Source of the DNA: Micromonosporaceae bacterium
GTDB lineage: Bacteria; Actinomycetota; Actinomycetes; Mycobacteriales; Micromonosporaceae
Length of the DNA stretch: 64,000 nt
Direction of reading: 5' to 3'
Assembly (NCBI GenBank): GCA_020027875.1
Contig: JAHRHA010000007.1
Coordinates: forward strand, 1 to 64,000
Each line of letters starts with the position of its first letter. The first letter of the stretch is position 1. Both the position numbers and the translations under genes were made by a program. Below, in pieces: positions 39,626-49,786 of this stretch. The notes under the pieces are model-generated. The model did not search any database, was not told the DNA's origin, and worked only from the letters and a program-made list of their open reading frames with translations.

Positions 39626-41277
39626 GCACCACCGTCGAACACGACGACCGCCCACCCGCCGCCGGTGCGTCTCGGGCCCTGCCGGCCGGCGCCCGCTCCC
39701 GGCGATCCATGCTCGCCCTCACAACGGTCGAGAGCGGGCGGCTGCTGCGCCACCCCGCGGTGCTTGCCGCCACCGCCGTCAGTGTCTGGCTGCTGTGGCG
39801 GTGGGGCAAGGGAACCGCGCCGGTGCTGCACTACGCCGACATCGCCACCCAGGTCCCGCTGGCTGCGCTGGCCGGGGCGGCGCTGCTGGCCACCAACCTG
39901 GCAGTGCTGCGCTCGCATCGTGACGGCGCCGTCGATCTCTACGGCGCCACCCGGCTGAGCCTGGCACGGCGGACGCTGTCACACCTGCTTTCGGTGCTGC
40001 CGTTGGTCGCCCTCGGGGCGATCCTGGTGGTCGCCGACCTTGCCTGGCTCGCCGGCACGCCCGGCAGCGTCGGTTCTCCCCACCTCGCGGAGGCCGCCAC
40101 CGGCCCGGCCCTGATCGTACTGGGCGGCTGCCTGGGTGTGCTGCACGGCCGACTCGCGCGGTCGGTAGCGCTCGCCCCGCTGGTCCTGGTCGCGCTCGCG
40201 CTCGGGTCGCTGACCGTCGCCGAACTCTACAAGGGCGGGCAGGACCAGCGGCCGTGGACCTGGCTCGGCACGCTGCTGCCGGCGCCCCCCTTCGACCCGC
40301 CGCCGGCCGACCTGCTGGGGCGACCGGCCACCTGGCACCTGGTCTACCTGCTGGGCATCGCGGTCACCGTGGCCGCCCTAGCCCTGTGGCGCAGCCAGGC
40401 GCACGCGAGGGCGCCCCGCCGCGCCCAGGCCGCCGCCACCATGGCCCTGGTGGCAGCGCTGGCGGCCACCACCGGCGCGGCGGTGGTGCAGACCAGGCCG
40501 ACGTCGCCGACGCTGGCGGCACAGCGGCTAGCCGTGGTAAACAACCCTTCCGCGGAGCTGGTCTGCCAACGGCGCGACCCGGCGGTCTACTGCGTGTTCC
40601 CCGGATTCGAACCGCAGATCGCCCTGTGGGAACCGACCGTACGGGCGGTCGTGGCCGCCGTGCCACCGGCCGCAGCCGCCCGAGCGTTGCCGGTCACCGT
40701 GGCGCACCGCGTCGGCTTGCACCGGCTCATCGATGAGGACGTCCTCGACCCCACCCAAGACAACCCGGCCCCCAGCGGAGACCGCCCGGGACAGCAACCC
40801 CAGCCCGGACCCATGGTCGCCCCGGTCGGCACCGCCTGGGGACGCGACGGCCCGGAACACGCCCTCGCGCAGGCGCGGTTGGCCGCAAACGTCGCCGCCC
40901 GTCTCGTCGCGCCGACGCGTAACGACGGCCAGGAGCCGCAGTGGTCCCCCTGCCATGCCCAGGCGGTGGTGGCCCTGTGGCTGGCCGGGCAGGCCAGCCC
41001 GCAAGCAGCCGAAGGGATCCGCCAGGCCGTCACCTGGGCTGCTCATTTCGAGACCTTCGTGATGTCCCACGACCCCGCCCCTGACGAACCCTTCTGGAGC
41101 GTGCGTGCGGGCCGGTTCGCACTGGCCCTGCTCGACCGGCCCCGCGACCAGATCGCCCAGACGCTGTGGCGCAACTGGGACCTGGTGACCGCCCCAGACA
41201 CGACCATCGAACGGCTCGGCGAAGTCCTCGGGATACAGCCCCCATCCGACACCAGCAACCCCGATCCGCAATGCTGA
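39622..41277 (+). CDS. ABC transporter permease-like membrane protein
   Basis: 551 residues from the GTG at 39622. About six membrane segments occupy residues 30-300. A large extracytoplasmic or cytoplasmic domain follows, with two cysteines close together (LVCQRRDPAVYCVFPGFEP) that may form a disulfide. It overlaps the ATPase and the next gene. The substrate is unknown. A permease half followed by a long soluble domain is unusual for simple exporters. Confidence 0.8.
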   Translation: MSTTVEHDDRPPAAGASRALPAGARSRRSMLALTTVESGRLLRHPAVLAATAVSVWLLWRWGKGTAPVLHYADIATQVPLAALAGAALLATNLAVLRSHRDGAVDLYGATRLSLARRTLSHLLSVLPLVALGAILVVADLAWLAGTPGSVGSPHLAEAATGPALIVLGGCLGVLHGRLARSVALAPLVLVALALGSLTVAELYKGGQDQRPWTWLGTLLPAPPFDPPPADLLGRPATWHLVYLLGIAVTVAALALWRSQAHARAPRRAQAAATMALVAALAATTGAAVVQTRPTSPTLAAQRLAVVNNPSAELVCQRRDPAVYCVFPGFEPQIALWEPTVRAVVAAVPPAAAARALPVTVAHRVGLHRLIDEDVLDPTQDNPAPSGDRPGQQPQPGPMVAPVGTAWGRDGPEHALAQARLAANVAARLVAPTRNDGQEPQWSPCHAQAVVALWLAGQASPQAAEGIRQAVTWAAHFETFVMSHDPAPDEPFWSVRAGRFALALLDRPRDQIAQTLWRNWDLVTAPDTTIERLGEVLGIQPPSDTSNPDPQC

Positions 41278-42194
41278 TGCCGGCCAGACGGCTCCGCCGC
41301 CAACTCCGCCTGGTCCCGGCGGTGCTGGTCCCGACCGCGCGCGCGGTCGGCTGGCTGCCGGCACTGGCCGCCTTCGCCGTGAGCCTCGGCCTGCTCGCGC
41401 TCGCCGTGCGGCCAGGCCTGCCCCTCGCGCCGGCGGACCTGCTGCGGTGGGTGCGCTATGCCATGATCGTCGCGGCGCTCGGCTACGCCTTCCTGCTCGA
41501 CGACCCCAGCGAGCCCACCACCGAAGGCGTGGCCGGGTCACTACTGCTACGCCGGACCCTGCGGGTGGTGCTGCTGCTGCCCGCCACCGCCGCCTGGTGG
41601 GTCGCGGTGGTCTGGCGGGTCCGGGCCGTCCACCCGCAGCTGCCACTGCCGATCGCCGCACTCACCCTGGAGGCGGCGGCACTGCTCACGGTCACCCTCG
41701 CGCTCGCTGCCACCGGCTCGCGCCTGGCGCCCGAGCGCCGCGGCGGCGTGGTGGCCGCACCCGCCCTGCTCGCCCTGGCGTCCGTCGCCTTCCTCCTACC
41801 TGCCCGCCTCACCCTGTACGCCCCGCCGGGCAGCGCCGAATGGGACAGCGCCCACCAACGCTGGGCGGCACTGCTCGGGCTCGCCCTGGTCGCCTTCCTC
41901 GTCGCCGGCCGCGACCCCGCCCACCGCCGCCTCCCCAGACCGGTCCGCACCCTCGCCCGCGGCCGTCCTCGCCGCAGCGCAACCGCAGCGCACCGACCCG
42001 CCATCCAGCACGCGGAGCAGCAAACGACCAACCCGCCTCCTAGCTCGGGAAGCGGGCATCGCACGGGCCGAGCACCCCGCCAAAATATGACGAGCAGGAG
42101 CCAACGATCTTTGGTCGCTGGGTTCCTCTTCACACTTGCCTCAAGTTCTCCGGCCGTGTGGGGAAGACGGCGTATTGGTCGACGTGTGGGATGA
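41271..42194 (+). CDS. multi-membrane-segment protein, last gene of the ECF operon
   Basis: 307 residues from the ATG at 41271, overlapping the upstream stop by 7 bp. Five or six hydrophobic segments lie between residues 25 and 225. The last 80 residues are Arg/Ser/Pro-rich and may result from read-through of a lost stop. Probably the second membrane subunit of the transporter. Confidence 0.75.
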   Translation: MLMPARRLRRQLRLVPAVLVPTARAVGWLPALAAFAVSLGLLALAVRPGLPLAPADLLRWVRYAMIVAALGYAFLLDDPSEPTTEGVAGSLLLRRTLRVVLLLPATAAWWVAVVWRVRAVHPQLPLPIAALTLEAAALLTVTLALAATGSRLAPERRGGVVAAPALLALASVAFLLPARLTLYAPPGSAEWDSAHQRWAALLGLALVAFLVAGRDPAHRRLPRPVRTLARGRPRRSATAAHRPAIQHAEQQTTNPPPSSGSGHRTGRAPRQNMTSRSQRSLVAGFLFTLASSSPAVWGRRRIGRRVG

Positions 42195-42449
42195 CGATGG
42201 CCGGTGGGCTTTGTGCGACGCTGGCGCTCGGGTCGTCCTCTCGGCGCAACCCGAGTGGGGGCCACGCAGGCCGAACGGCCAACGGGTAGGGCACGAACCT
42301 GCGCAAACTCGCACCGCGTTGACGTGTCGATATAGAGCACGTCCTATGTTGGCAGGTTCGCAACCGGCGGGACCTGCGACAAGTCCAGCAACCCATGCGC
42401 AGGCCGATGACCAGGGCGGATGAAGATCGATTCGATATGTCCGATTGTG

Positions 42450-42521
42450 TGCCCCCGGCAGGATTCGAACCTGCGCCCCCGCCTCCGGAGGGCGGTGCTC
42501 TATCCCCTGAGCTACGGGGGC
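42450..42521 (-). tRNA. tRNA-Arg(CCG)
   Basis: Acceptor GCCCCCG/CGGGGGC, D arm GCTC/GAGC, anticodon stem CCGCC/GGCGG, loop CTCCGGA with T33, T stem of five pairs, discriminator A, no encoded CCA. A fully regular chromosomal tRNA upstream of argS, useful as contrast to the array. Confidence 0.96.
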
Positions 42522-42704
42522 TCAGTGACCACGAAAGGGTAGCAGGTGAGCGGTGCGCCCCAGCGAGGGGATTTGCGCCGGGATGGCCACGATCGTCGGA
42601 ATGCAAGATCACCGACATTTTGCTGCCGAGGCGCGTCGGTCCTCGCCCCAGGTTCGATCGCTGGGAAGGATGTCGACAGTCACTCCTTACCCGAGGGAGC
42701 CCGA

Positions 42705-43649
42705 ATGACGTTGCGCTGGTTGTCTCGTGTCGCGGCCACGCTCGGTCCCGTGACTCTCTTCGTCGCTCTCGCGGGTCACGCTGCTTGGGCGAACTCCACG
42801 ATCAACCTGGTGCCAGACCAACTCCCAGCAACGGCCGCTACGGCTGCCCGCGCGTCCGGTGGTTGCACCGATCTCGTCGATACCGCCCCCTATAGCGACA
42901 AGGATCTCTGGCTGTTCGGTCTCGACGGTACCCACGCCGGCGCTGTCGTATCGGTCACGCTGACGTTCGCCGGCCCCGACGGCATGGCATACGTGAAGGT
43001 TATCGAAGCCGGTAATTCCGACGAAGATGGCATCGTCGACGGCGCCGACATCGCATGGATCGCCACGCCGACCGGCTGGACGCTCACCGGCGCGACGGCC
43101 GAGATCACCGGCGTAGCTGAGCACTTTGTCTTGGCTCTCACCTGTCCGGCTCGCTCGAGCGTGCAGCCGGCACCCGGCGTCGCCGGTCCATCCGGGCCGA
43201 ATGGCCCGGCGGGCTTAGCCGGAGCCGGGAAGCCCGATGCCGGCGCCGGACAGTCCGTCCCAGTCGCGCAGTCATCGGGAAGCGGCCCGTCTGTTGCACC
43301 TGCCCTCGAAGGCTGGACCACCGGAGGTGCCGACACCCTTCGGCCAACCGCCGTTCAGAACGCCGCGCCGCGGAGAGCAGCGGTTCCGGCGGCTGCAGGC
43401 GAAGCGCTCGCGTCGACGGGCCAGGACATCGGCGGGATGCTGATCCTGGGTACCACGCTGGTCACCAGCGGGGCGCTGCTCTTGATCGTGCGGCGGGGCC
43501 GAGCCCATCGCGGCGTCCACCGCAGGCGTCGAGGGTCCGCAAGCCAGCCGCCGAGCCGACCAGACGTTGACGTCGTGGATTGCTACCCGGCGCTTGGGTT
43601 TCCGGAGAATGATCGCCGGCCGGCGGTCGTGGTCAGGCGTGGCCAATGA
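42705..43649 (+). CDS. secreted cell-surface protein with LAxTG sorting signal
   Basis: 314 residues from the ATG at 42705. A signal peptide is clear (LSRVAATLGPVTLFVALAGHAAWA). A compact beta domain with CTDLVDTAPYSDKDLWLFGL and a second Cys follows, then a Pro/Gly/Ala linker. Near residue 255 LASTG precedes a membrane helix and RRGRAHR, fitting class E sortase substrates. Unusually, about 45 more residues follow the charged stop. Confidence 0.78.
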   Translation: MTLRWLSRVAATLGPVTLFVALAGHAAWANSTINLVPDQLPATAATAARASGGCTDLVDTAPYSDKDLWLFGLDGTHAGAVVSVTLTFAGPDGMAYVKVIEAGNSDEDGIVDGADIAWIATPTGWTLTGATAEITGVAEHFVLALTCPARSSVQPAPGVAGPSGPNGPAGLAGAGKPDAGAGQSVPVAQSSGSGPSVAPALEGWTTGGADTLRPTAVQNAAPRRAAVPAAAGEALASTGQDIGGMLILGTTLVTSGALLLIVRRGRAHRGVHRRRRGSASQPPSRPDVDVVDCYPALGFPENDRRPAVVVRRGQ

Positions 43650-43751
43650 TCGCCTCGATCATGATGTGGGCGTCGCGAAAACGCGTCGATCATGACCTCC
43701 AGGTCATGATCGACGGGATCTTGGACGCCGCCTAGATCGACGGGATCTTGG
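43648..43751. repeat. palindromic intergenic repeat, copy B (diverged)
   Basis: Contains the same perfect palindrome CGATCATGACCT-CC-AGGTCATGATCG and GATCTTGG end as copies A and C, but its left part is diverged and the tail GATCGACGGGATCTTGGA is duplicated. Confidence 0.8.
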
Positions 43752-43755
43752 AGGC

Positions 43756-44382
43756 CTAGTTCAGCGGGGTCGCACCCAGCTTGCCCAGCATGGTCCGCAG
43801 AACCTGGATCTCGCCGCTCTGGTTGCGGATCATGGTCTCGGCCAGCTCTCGGACCTCCGGTCCGGGATCGAGTTTGAGCACCTCCTGAGCCATGTGTACG
43901 CCACCGAGATGGTGCCGCAGCATGTACTGCAGGAAGCGAATGTCCACGTCCTTGCCGGTGGCGGCGCGGAGCATCGCGATCTCCTCGCGGGTCGCCATGC
44001 CAGGCATGAGGTTGCCCTTCACCGCCTGGTCGCCATCGCGCATCCAGGCCATCGGCGGCCGGGAGCTGTTGGGCCCCAGACCCCAGTCCTTGAGCCAGGT
44101 CTGCATGACACCGATCTGGCCCTGCTGGGTGAGCGCGATGTCCCCGCCGAGCGTGCGGATCTCCGGCTGCGAAGCCTTCTGGTACGCGATCATGCCCATC
44201 TCCACGGCCTGAGCGTGGTGTTCGGACATGTCGCGGGCGAAGCCAGCCTCCGGCGAGGACTCACCCGGGGTGGATAGCCGCGGAGTGAGCCACCCCGCGG
44301 CGTACCCGATGAACACCAGCAATACCGCGCCGAGCACTCCGCCGGCGATCTTCAAACGCCGCGGCGTCACGACCTGTGCCAC
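43756..44382 (-). CDS. DUF305 protein, membrane-anchored
   Basis: 208 residues. An N-terminal membrane helix (GVLGAVLLVFIGYAAGWL) is followed by the His/Met-rich DUF305 bundle: DMSEHHAQAVEMGMIAY and YMLRHHLGGVHMAQEVL. The ferritin-like pattern suggests metal binding, possibly copper, outside the membrane. The gene starts 6 bp after the DUF3105 gene; the two often occur together in actinobacteria. Confidence 0.93.
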   Translation of the reverse strand: MAQVVTPRRLKIAGGVLGAVLLVFIGYAAGWLTPRLSTPGESSPEAGFARDMSEHHAQAVEMGMIAYQKASQPEIRTLGGDIALTQQGQIGVMQTWLKDWGLGPNSSRPPMAWMRDGDQAVKGNLMPGMATREEIAMLRAATGKDVDIRFLQYMLRHHLGGVHMAQEVLKLDPGPEVRELAETMIRNQSGEIQVLRTMLGKLGATPLN

Positions 44383-44388
44383 CTGCGA

Positions 44389-45315
44389 TCAGCCTCCGGG
44401 CTGGGCCGGGGGCACCAGGTCCAGGGGGGTCTTGCCCGGGTCGGTGATGCCGCCGCTGCAGGTGGCCTGCGGCTCCCTTGTGGCGTTCTGGCGCAGCGCG
44501 TCGATGAACTCGTCGATCCGGCCGTCACCGGCGTTGTCGACCTTGAGCTGGTAGCCCCACGCCTGCACCGAGATCGGCTTGTCCAGGCCCGGGTAGGGGC
44601 TCATCAACATGAAGCCGCGGTCCCTCACCTTGCCGGCGAGTTCATCGACCTGGTCCTTCGGCAGATCCGGGTGGTAGGCAATCCATACCGCGCCGTGCTC
44701 CATGCTGTGCGTGGCCTGCTCCTTGGGGATCTCCGCCGGGTAGACGTCGCCCATGCAGTTCTGCCAATAGTCGTTGTGCACGCCACCGACCGGCGGACTG
44801 CTCGGGTAGGTGAGCACGCCTGACTTATGGTTGCCCACGGCCGGGTCGTAGACGAACCAGTCCGGGTTGGACTCCAGGTAGTTGCTGATGCCTTCGATCC
44901 CGGCAGCGCGCTCCTGCCACGGCGGTTGGTTCGCCTGCTTGATCAGCTGGAACGCGCCGAAGCCGATGATGAGAACGGCGACGAGCCCGGCGCCGGCGAA
45001 CATCGCGATCGGCCCCCAGTTGCGACCCTGGCTCACCTTGACCGGTGTGACCGGCTTGCGTCCCTTGCCGCCGCCGCTCTTCGCGGGCCCCCGACCGGCC
45101 GGTGGCCGACCACCCGGCCGCGAACCTGAGCTCTTCGTCGCGACCTTCGGCTGCGAAGTCTTTGGCTTGGGCGCCGGCGCCGGCGCCGGCGCCGCGGCAT
45201 CGGCTTCATCGGCGTCCAGCTCGTCGCTCTCGGGCTTCGGCCCGTCGGCGGCGACGGCCTTGGCCGACAGCTTGTTGACGGAGGGACGGCGGACGTCGCC
45301 GGTACTCATGCTCAT
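44389..45315 (-). CDS. DUF3105 membrane protein
   Basis: 308 residues. The first 95 residues are low-complexity (APAPAPAPKPK), then one membrane helix, then the DUF3105 domain with YPSSPPVGGVHNDYWQNCMG, HSMEHGAVWIAYHPDL and SPYPGLDKPISVQAWGYQL. Conserved His and Cys suggest metal binding. It is divergent from argS. Confidence 0.93.
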   Translation of the reverse strand: MSMSTGDVRRPSVNKLSAKAVAADGPKPESDELDADEADAAAPAPAPAPKPKTSQPKVATKSSGSRPGGRPPAGRGPAKSGGGKGRKPVTPVKVSQGRNWGPIAMFAGAGLVAVLIIGFGAFQLIKQANQPPWQERAAGIEGISNYLESNPDWFVYDPAVGNHKSGVLTYPSSPPVGGVHNDYWQNCMGDVYPAEIPKEQATHSMEHGAVWIAYHPDLPKDQVDELAGKVRDRGFMLMSPYPGLDKPISVQAWGYQLKVDNAGDGRIDEFIDALRQNATREPQATCSGGITDPGKTPLDLVPPAQPGG

Positions 45316-45456
45316 GGGGCCTCGTCACGGTCGGTAACAGTCGGTTATCGGGGGAAAGCCCCAATGGGGCAGGCAGCCGCACCAGCCGTCCCGGATTGTG
45401 ACAACCGACGTTGGACCGCCGCCAAGTCCACGAGTCTACCCCGCTAGCATTGCTCA

Positions 45457-47112
45457 GTGACTCCCGCCGACCTTGCCGCCGCCGTACTGGGCGCCGCGCG
45501 CTCCGCCTTCGCGGAGCGTGAGCTTGATCTCGCCCTGCTGCCGGAGAGCACGACCGTCGAGCGTCCCCGCAATCCCGAGCACGGCGACTACGCCTCCACC
45601 ATCGCTCTGCAATTGTCCAAGCAGGTGGGCGTACCCCCGCGGGACCTCGCCGCCGGACTCGCCGAGAAGCTTGGACAGGTCAAGGGCATCAAGTCGGTGG
45701 AGATCGCGGGGCCCGGCTTCCTGAACATCAAGCTCGACTCCGCCGCGTCCGGCGAGATGGCACGCACCGTTGTGACGGCGGGCAAGCAGTACGGGCAGAG
45801 CGCCCACCTGACCGGTCAACGCATCAACCTTGAGTTCGTCTCGGCCAACCCGACCGGGCCGGTCCACATCGGTGCGGTGCGGTGGGCTGCCGTCGGGGAC
45901 GCACTGTCCCGACTGCTGCGTACCGATGGGGCCGACGTCACCACCGAGTACTACTTCAACGACGCCGGATCGCAGATCGACCGCTTCGCCCGCTCACTGC
46001 TCGCCGCGGCGCGGGGAGAGCCGACGCCAGAGGACGGGTACGCCGGTCAATACATAGCCGATATCGCCTCCACCATCGTCGCCAAACATCCGGACGCGCC
46101 GAGCCGGCCCGATGGCAAGGCCCAGGATCTGTTCCGGGTCGAGGGCGTAGCCCTGATGTTCGAGGAGGTCAAGTCCTCGCTCGCCGAGTTCGGGGTGACG
46201 TTCGACGTCTACTTCAACGAGAAGGACCTCCACACGCGGGGCGAACTCGATGCTGCGCTCGCTCGGCTGCGTGAGGTGGGCCACGTCTTCGAGTCTGACG
46301 GTGCGACCTGGCTACGGACGACCGACTTTGGCGACGACAAGGACCGCGTCCTGCGCAAACGTGACGGCGACTGGACCTACTTCGCCGGCGACTGCGCCTA
46401 CTACCTAGACAAGCGTGAGCGCGGCTTCGACCGCATCGTGATCATGCTTGGCGCCGACCACCACGGCTACATCGGCCGGATGCGAGCGATGGCCGCCTGT
46501 TTCGGTGACGACCCCGACCGTACGCTCGAGATCCTGATTGGCCAGTTGGTCAATTTGGTACGGGACGGGCAGCCGATGCGCATGAGCAAGCGTGCCGGCA
46601 CCGTACTCACGCTTGTAGATCTCGTCGATGCGATTGGCGTCGATGCCGCGCGGTACGCCCTCGCGCGCTACTCCGTCGACTCGCCCATCGACATCGATCT
46701 CGAGTTGTGGACGCGCGCCACCGCCGACAACCCCGTCTACTATGTCCAGTACGCTCACGCCCGCATCGCATCGCTCCTGCGCAACGCCGCGGAGCTTGGT
46801 GTCGACCTCGGCGACTTCGATCCGGGACTGCTGTCTCATGAGCGCGAGAACGACCTTCTCAAGGCGCTCGGCGAGTTCCCCGCCGTGGTGGCCACCGCCG
46901 CCGAGCTACGGGAGCCGCATCGGGTCGCCCGCTATCTCGAGGATCTCGCCGGCACGTACCACCGCTTCTACGACGCCTGCCGGGTGCTCCCACAGAGCGG
47001 CGATCCCGCGACCGACCTGACCCACGCGAGGCTGTGGCTCGTCGAAGCGTCGCGGGTCGTGCTCGCCAACGGACTCGCCCTGCTGGGTGTTTCTGCGCCC
47101 GAAAGGATGTAA
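45457..47112 (+). CDS. argS: arginyl-tRNA synthetase
   Basis: 551 residues from a GTG. The class I signature is [11 protein letters not shown] (HIGH region), and the KMSKS counterpart is MRMSKRAGT. The N-terminal additional domain and C-terminal DALR helix bundle ([15 protein letters not shown] region, [18 protein letters not shown]) are present. It charges tRNA-Arg. It is followed after 2 bp by lysA, the argS-lysA pairing known in actinobacteria. Confidence 0.97.
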   Translation: MTPADLAAAVLGAARSAFAERELDLALLPESTTVERPRNPEHGDYASTIALQLSKQVGVPPRDLAAGLAEKLGQVKGIKSVEIAGPGFLNIKLDSAASGEMARTVVTAGKQYGQSAHLTGQRINLEFVSANPTGPVHIGAVRWAAVGDALSRLLRTDGADVTTEYYFNDAGSQIDRFARSLLAAARGEPTPEDGYAGQYIADIASTIVAKHPDAPSRPDGKAQDLFRVEGVALMFEEVKSSLAEFGVTFDVYFNEKDLHTRGELDAALARLREVGHVFESDGATWLRTTDFGDDKDRVLRKRDGDWTYFAGDCAYYLDKRERGFDRIVIMLGADHHGYIGRMRAMAACFGDDPDRTLEILIGQLVNLVRDGQPMRMSKRAGTVLTLVDLVDAIGVDAARYALARYSVDSPIDIDLELWTRATADNPVYYVQYAHARIASLLRNAAELGVDLGDFDPGLLSHERENDLLKALGEFPAVVATAAELREPHRVARYLEDLAGTYHRFYDACRVLPQSGDPATDLTHARLWLVEASRVVLANGLALLGVSAPERM

Positions 47113-47114
47113 GC

Positions 47115-48500
47115 ATGCGAGCGCATGAGGCCGGTGCGCTACACGGAGACCTGGGTGCTCGCGGACCGGCATGGCTACGGACGCCTGCCGATGTCAACGC
47201 GCTCCTGCCCAACCTCTGGCCGCACGGTGTGGTCCGAGGTGACGGGGGCGCGCTGCAGGTCGGCGGAGTTGACGTGCGCGACCTCGCCGCGGAGTTCGGC
47301 ACTCCCGCGTACGTCCTTGATGAGACCGACTTCCGCTCTCGATGCCGGGACTTTCGGGACGCCTTCGCCGGCGCCGCTGTCTTCTACGCGGCGAAGGCGT
47401 TCTGCGCCAAGGCGGTCATCCGAATCGTCGCTGAGGAGGGCCTGAACCTCGACGTGTGCACAGGTGGTGAGCTGGCCGTCGCCCTAACCGCGGGGATGCC
47501 GGCTGAGCGGATCAAAATGCATGGCAACAACAAGTCCATGGCCGAGTTGTCTCGGGCCGCTGACGCGGGTGTGGGCTGGATCGTCGTGGACTCGTTCGAC
47601 GAGCTCGAGCGGCTCACCGAGCTAGCGCGAAACCGTGGGGTACGGCAGCGCGTCATGGTCCGGGTGACCGTCGGCGTCGAGGCGCACACCCACGAGTTCA
47701 TCGCGACCGCCCACGAGGATCAGAAGTTCGGCTTCTCGCTCGCGAGCGGGGCCGCATTCGACGCGGTGGCACGGATCTTCCACGAGGGCGTGCTCGAGCT
47801 CGCCGGCCTGCATTCCCACATCGGTTCGCAGATCTTCGACACATCGGGCTTCGAGGTCTCCGCCCGTCGGGTGCTCTCGCTCCAGGACGCGGTGCGCACC
47901 GAACTCGGCGTGGACCTGCCCGAGCTCGATCTCGGCGGCGGCTTCGGCATCGCGTACACGTCGCAGGACGATCCATCGACGCCGGGCGATCTCGCCGGTC
48001 GGATGCTCAAGATTGTTGAGCAGGAGTGTGCGGGGCGGCAGCTGCCCGTACCGCATCTGTCCGTCGAACCCGGGCGTGCGCTCGTCGGACCGGCGATGTT
48101 CACCCTGTACGAGGTCGGCACGGTCAAAGATGTCGATGGCATTAGGACGTACGTCAGTATCGACGGCGGGATGAGTGACAACATTCGCACCGCTCTCTAC
48201 GACGCGAGCTTCTCGGCCACCCTCGCCGGCCGGGCCAGCGTGGCGGAGCCCATGCTCGCCCGCGTGGTGGGAAAGCATTGCGAGGCCGGGGACGTCGTGG
48301 TGAAAGATGAATTCTTGCCCGCCGACGTGAAGCCTGGAGATCTTATTGCGGTCCCCGGGACCGGTGCGTACTGCCGCAGTATGGCGAGCAACTACAACCA
48401 CGTCCCACGACCGCCCGTGATCGCGGTCGTGGACGGCGCGGCGAGAGTCATCGTGCGGCGGGAGACGGAGAACGACCTCCTCGCTCTGGATGTGGGGTAG
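47115..48500 (+). CDS. lysA: diaminopimelate decarboxylase
   Basis: 461 residues from the ATG at 47115; a frame beginning inside argS is rejected. The PLP lysine is in VFYAAKAFCAKAV, the glycine loop is ELDLGGGFGIAY, and the active-site Cys region is PGTGAYCRSMASNYN. It makes lysine from meso-DAP. It stands between argS and hom, with a 3-bp gap to hom. Confidence 0.97.
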   Translation: MRAHEAGALHGDLGARGPAWLRTPADVNALLPNLWPHGVVRGDGGALQVGGVDVRDLAAEFGTPAYVLDETDFRSRCRDFRDAFAGAAVFYAAKAFCAKAVIRIVAEEGLNLDVCTGGELAVALTAGMPAERIKMHGNNKSMAELSRAADAGVGWIVVDSFDELERLTELARNRGVRQRVMVRVTVGVEAHTHEFIATAHEDQKFGFSLASGAAFDAVARIFHEGVLELAGLHSHIGSQIFDTSGFEVSARRVLSLQDAVRTELGVDLPELDLGGGFGIAYTSQDDPSTPGDLAGRMLKIVEQECAGRQLPVPHLSVEPGRALVGPAMFTLYEVGTVKDVDGIRTYVSIDGGMSDNIRTALYDASFSATLAGRASVAEPMLARVVGKHCEAGDVVVKDEFLPADVKPGDLIAVPGTGAYCRSMASNYNHVPRPPVIAVVDGAARVIVRRETENDLLALDVG

Positions 48501-48503
48501 ACG

Positions 48504-49784
48504 GTGAGCGCACGGGTACGGGTGGCGCTGCTCGGCTGCGGTGTCGTGGGCGGCGAGGTGGTGCGCCTGCTGCATGAGCAGGCGGAGGACCTTCACGCCC
48601 GGATCGGGGCGCCGCTGGAGTTGGCGGGCATAGCCGTACGCCGGCCGGGGCGCACCCGAGGGTCCATCGACCCGACGCTGTTCACGACGGACGCGCTCGG
48701 CCTGGTCAAGCACGACGACATCGACATCGTCGTCGAGGTTGTGGGCGGCATCGAACCCGCGCGGACCTGGCTCGTCGAGGCCCTCCACGCGGGCAAGAGC
48801 GTCGTAACCGCGAACAAGGCCCTACTCGCCGAGGATGGGGCTGCGCTGCACGACGCTGCTGCCGAGGGCAATGCCGACCTCTATTACGAGGCCTCGGTGG
48901 CCGGGGCGATCCCGCTGCTGCGTCCGCTGCGCGAGTCGCTGCACGGCGACCGCATCACGCGGGTTACGGGCATAGTGAACGGGACCACGAACTTCATCCT
49001 GTCCAGTATGGACTCCTCGGGAGCGAGCTTCCACGACGCGTTGGAAGAGGCTACGGCGTTGGGGTACGCCGAGGCGGACCCGTCCGCGGACGTGGAGGGG
49101 TTCGACGCTGCCGCGAAGGCCGCCATCCTCGCCTCGCTGGCGTTCCACACTCGCGTCCGGGCCTCCAACGTCTACCGCGAGGGCATCACCGAGGTCACCG
49201 CCGGCGATGTGGCATCCGCAAAAGCGATGGGCTGCACCATCAAGTTGCTGTGCATCGCATCCTGTGTGGACGGTGCGGTGTCGGTGCGGGTGCACCCGGC
49301 GATGATTCCGCGGTCGCATCCCCTCGCCAGCGTCGGCGACGCGTTCAACGCGGTCTTCGTTGAGGCGCAGGCCGCGGGACAACTCATGTTCTACGGCCGG
49401 GGCGCGGGTGGCTCACCGACGGCGAGCGCGGTCGTCGGGGACATCGTCGCTGTCGCCCGCAACCGGCTCGCCGGGGTACGGGCCGCCACCGAGTCGAACT
49501 ACGCGGACCTGCGCATCCAGCCGATGGGCGAAGTGGTGACCCGCTACCACGTGTCGCTGGACGTGGCCGATCGCGCCGGTGTGCTCGCCTCCGTGGCCGG
49601 AGTGTTCGCCAAACACGATGTGAGCATCCAGACCGTACGCCAGGAGGGGCGCGGCGATGACGCCACACTCGTGGTCGTGACCCATACCGCGACCGACGCG
49701 GCGTTGGCCGCGACCGTCAACGACCTGCGCGCACTGGACATTGTCCGCGAGGTCGCCAGCGTCATGCGCGTGGAAGGGGAGTAA
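48504..49784 (+). CDS. hom: homoserine dehydrogenase
   Basis: 426 residues from a GTG. NAD(P) domain [17 protein letters not shown], catalytic core [14 protein letters not shown] and [19 protein letters not shown], and a C-terminal ACT domain ([20 protein letters not shown]) that usually gives threonine feedback. First step of the threonine branch. thrC follows after 2 bp. Confidence 0.97.
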   Translation: MSARVRVALLGCGVVGGEVVRLLHEQAEDLHARIGAPLELAGIAVRRPGRTRGSIDPTLFTTDALGLVKHDDIDIVVEVVGGIEPARTWLVEALHAGKSVVTANKALLAEDGAALHDAAAEGNADLYYEASVAGAIPLLRPLRESLHGDRITRVTGIVNGTTNFILSSMDSSGASFHDALEEATALGYAEADPSADVEGFDAAAKAAILASLAFHTRVRASNVYREGITEVTAGDVASAKAMGCTIKLLCIASCVDGAVSVRVHPAMIPRSHPLASVGDAFNAVFVEAQAAGQLMFYGRGAGGSPTASAVVGDIVAVARNRLAGVRAATESNYADLRIQPMGEVVTRYHVSLDVADRAGVLASVAGVFAKHDVSIQTVRQEGRGDDATLVVVTHTATDAALAATVNDLRALDIVREVASVMRVEGE

Positions 49785-49786
49785 CG

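Noticed and set aside
42136-42423. 95-residue plus-strand frame before the tRNA-Arg
   Set aside because: TTG start without ribosome binding site; the first half is protein-like but the second is not, and no family is seen.
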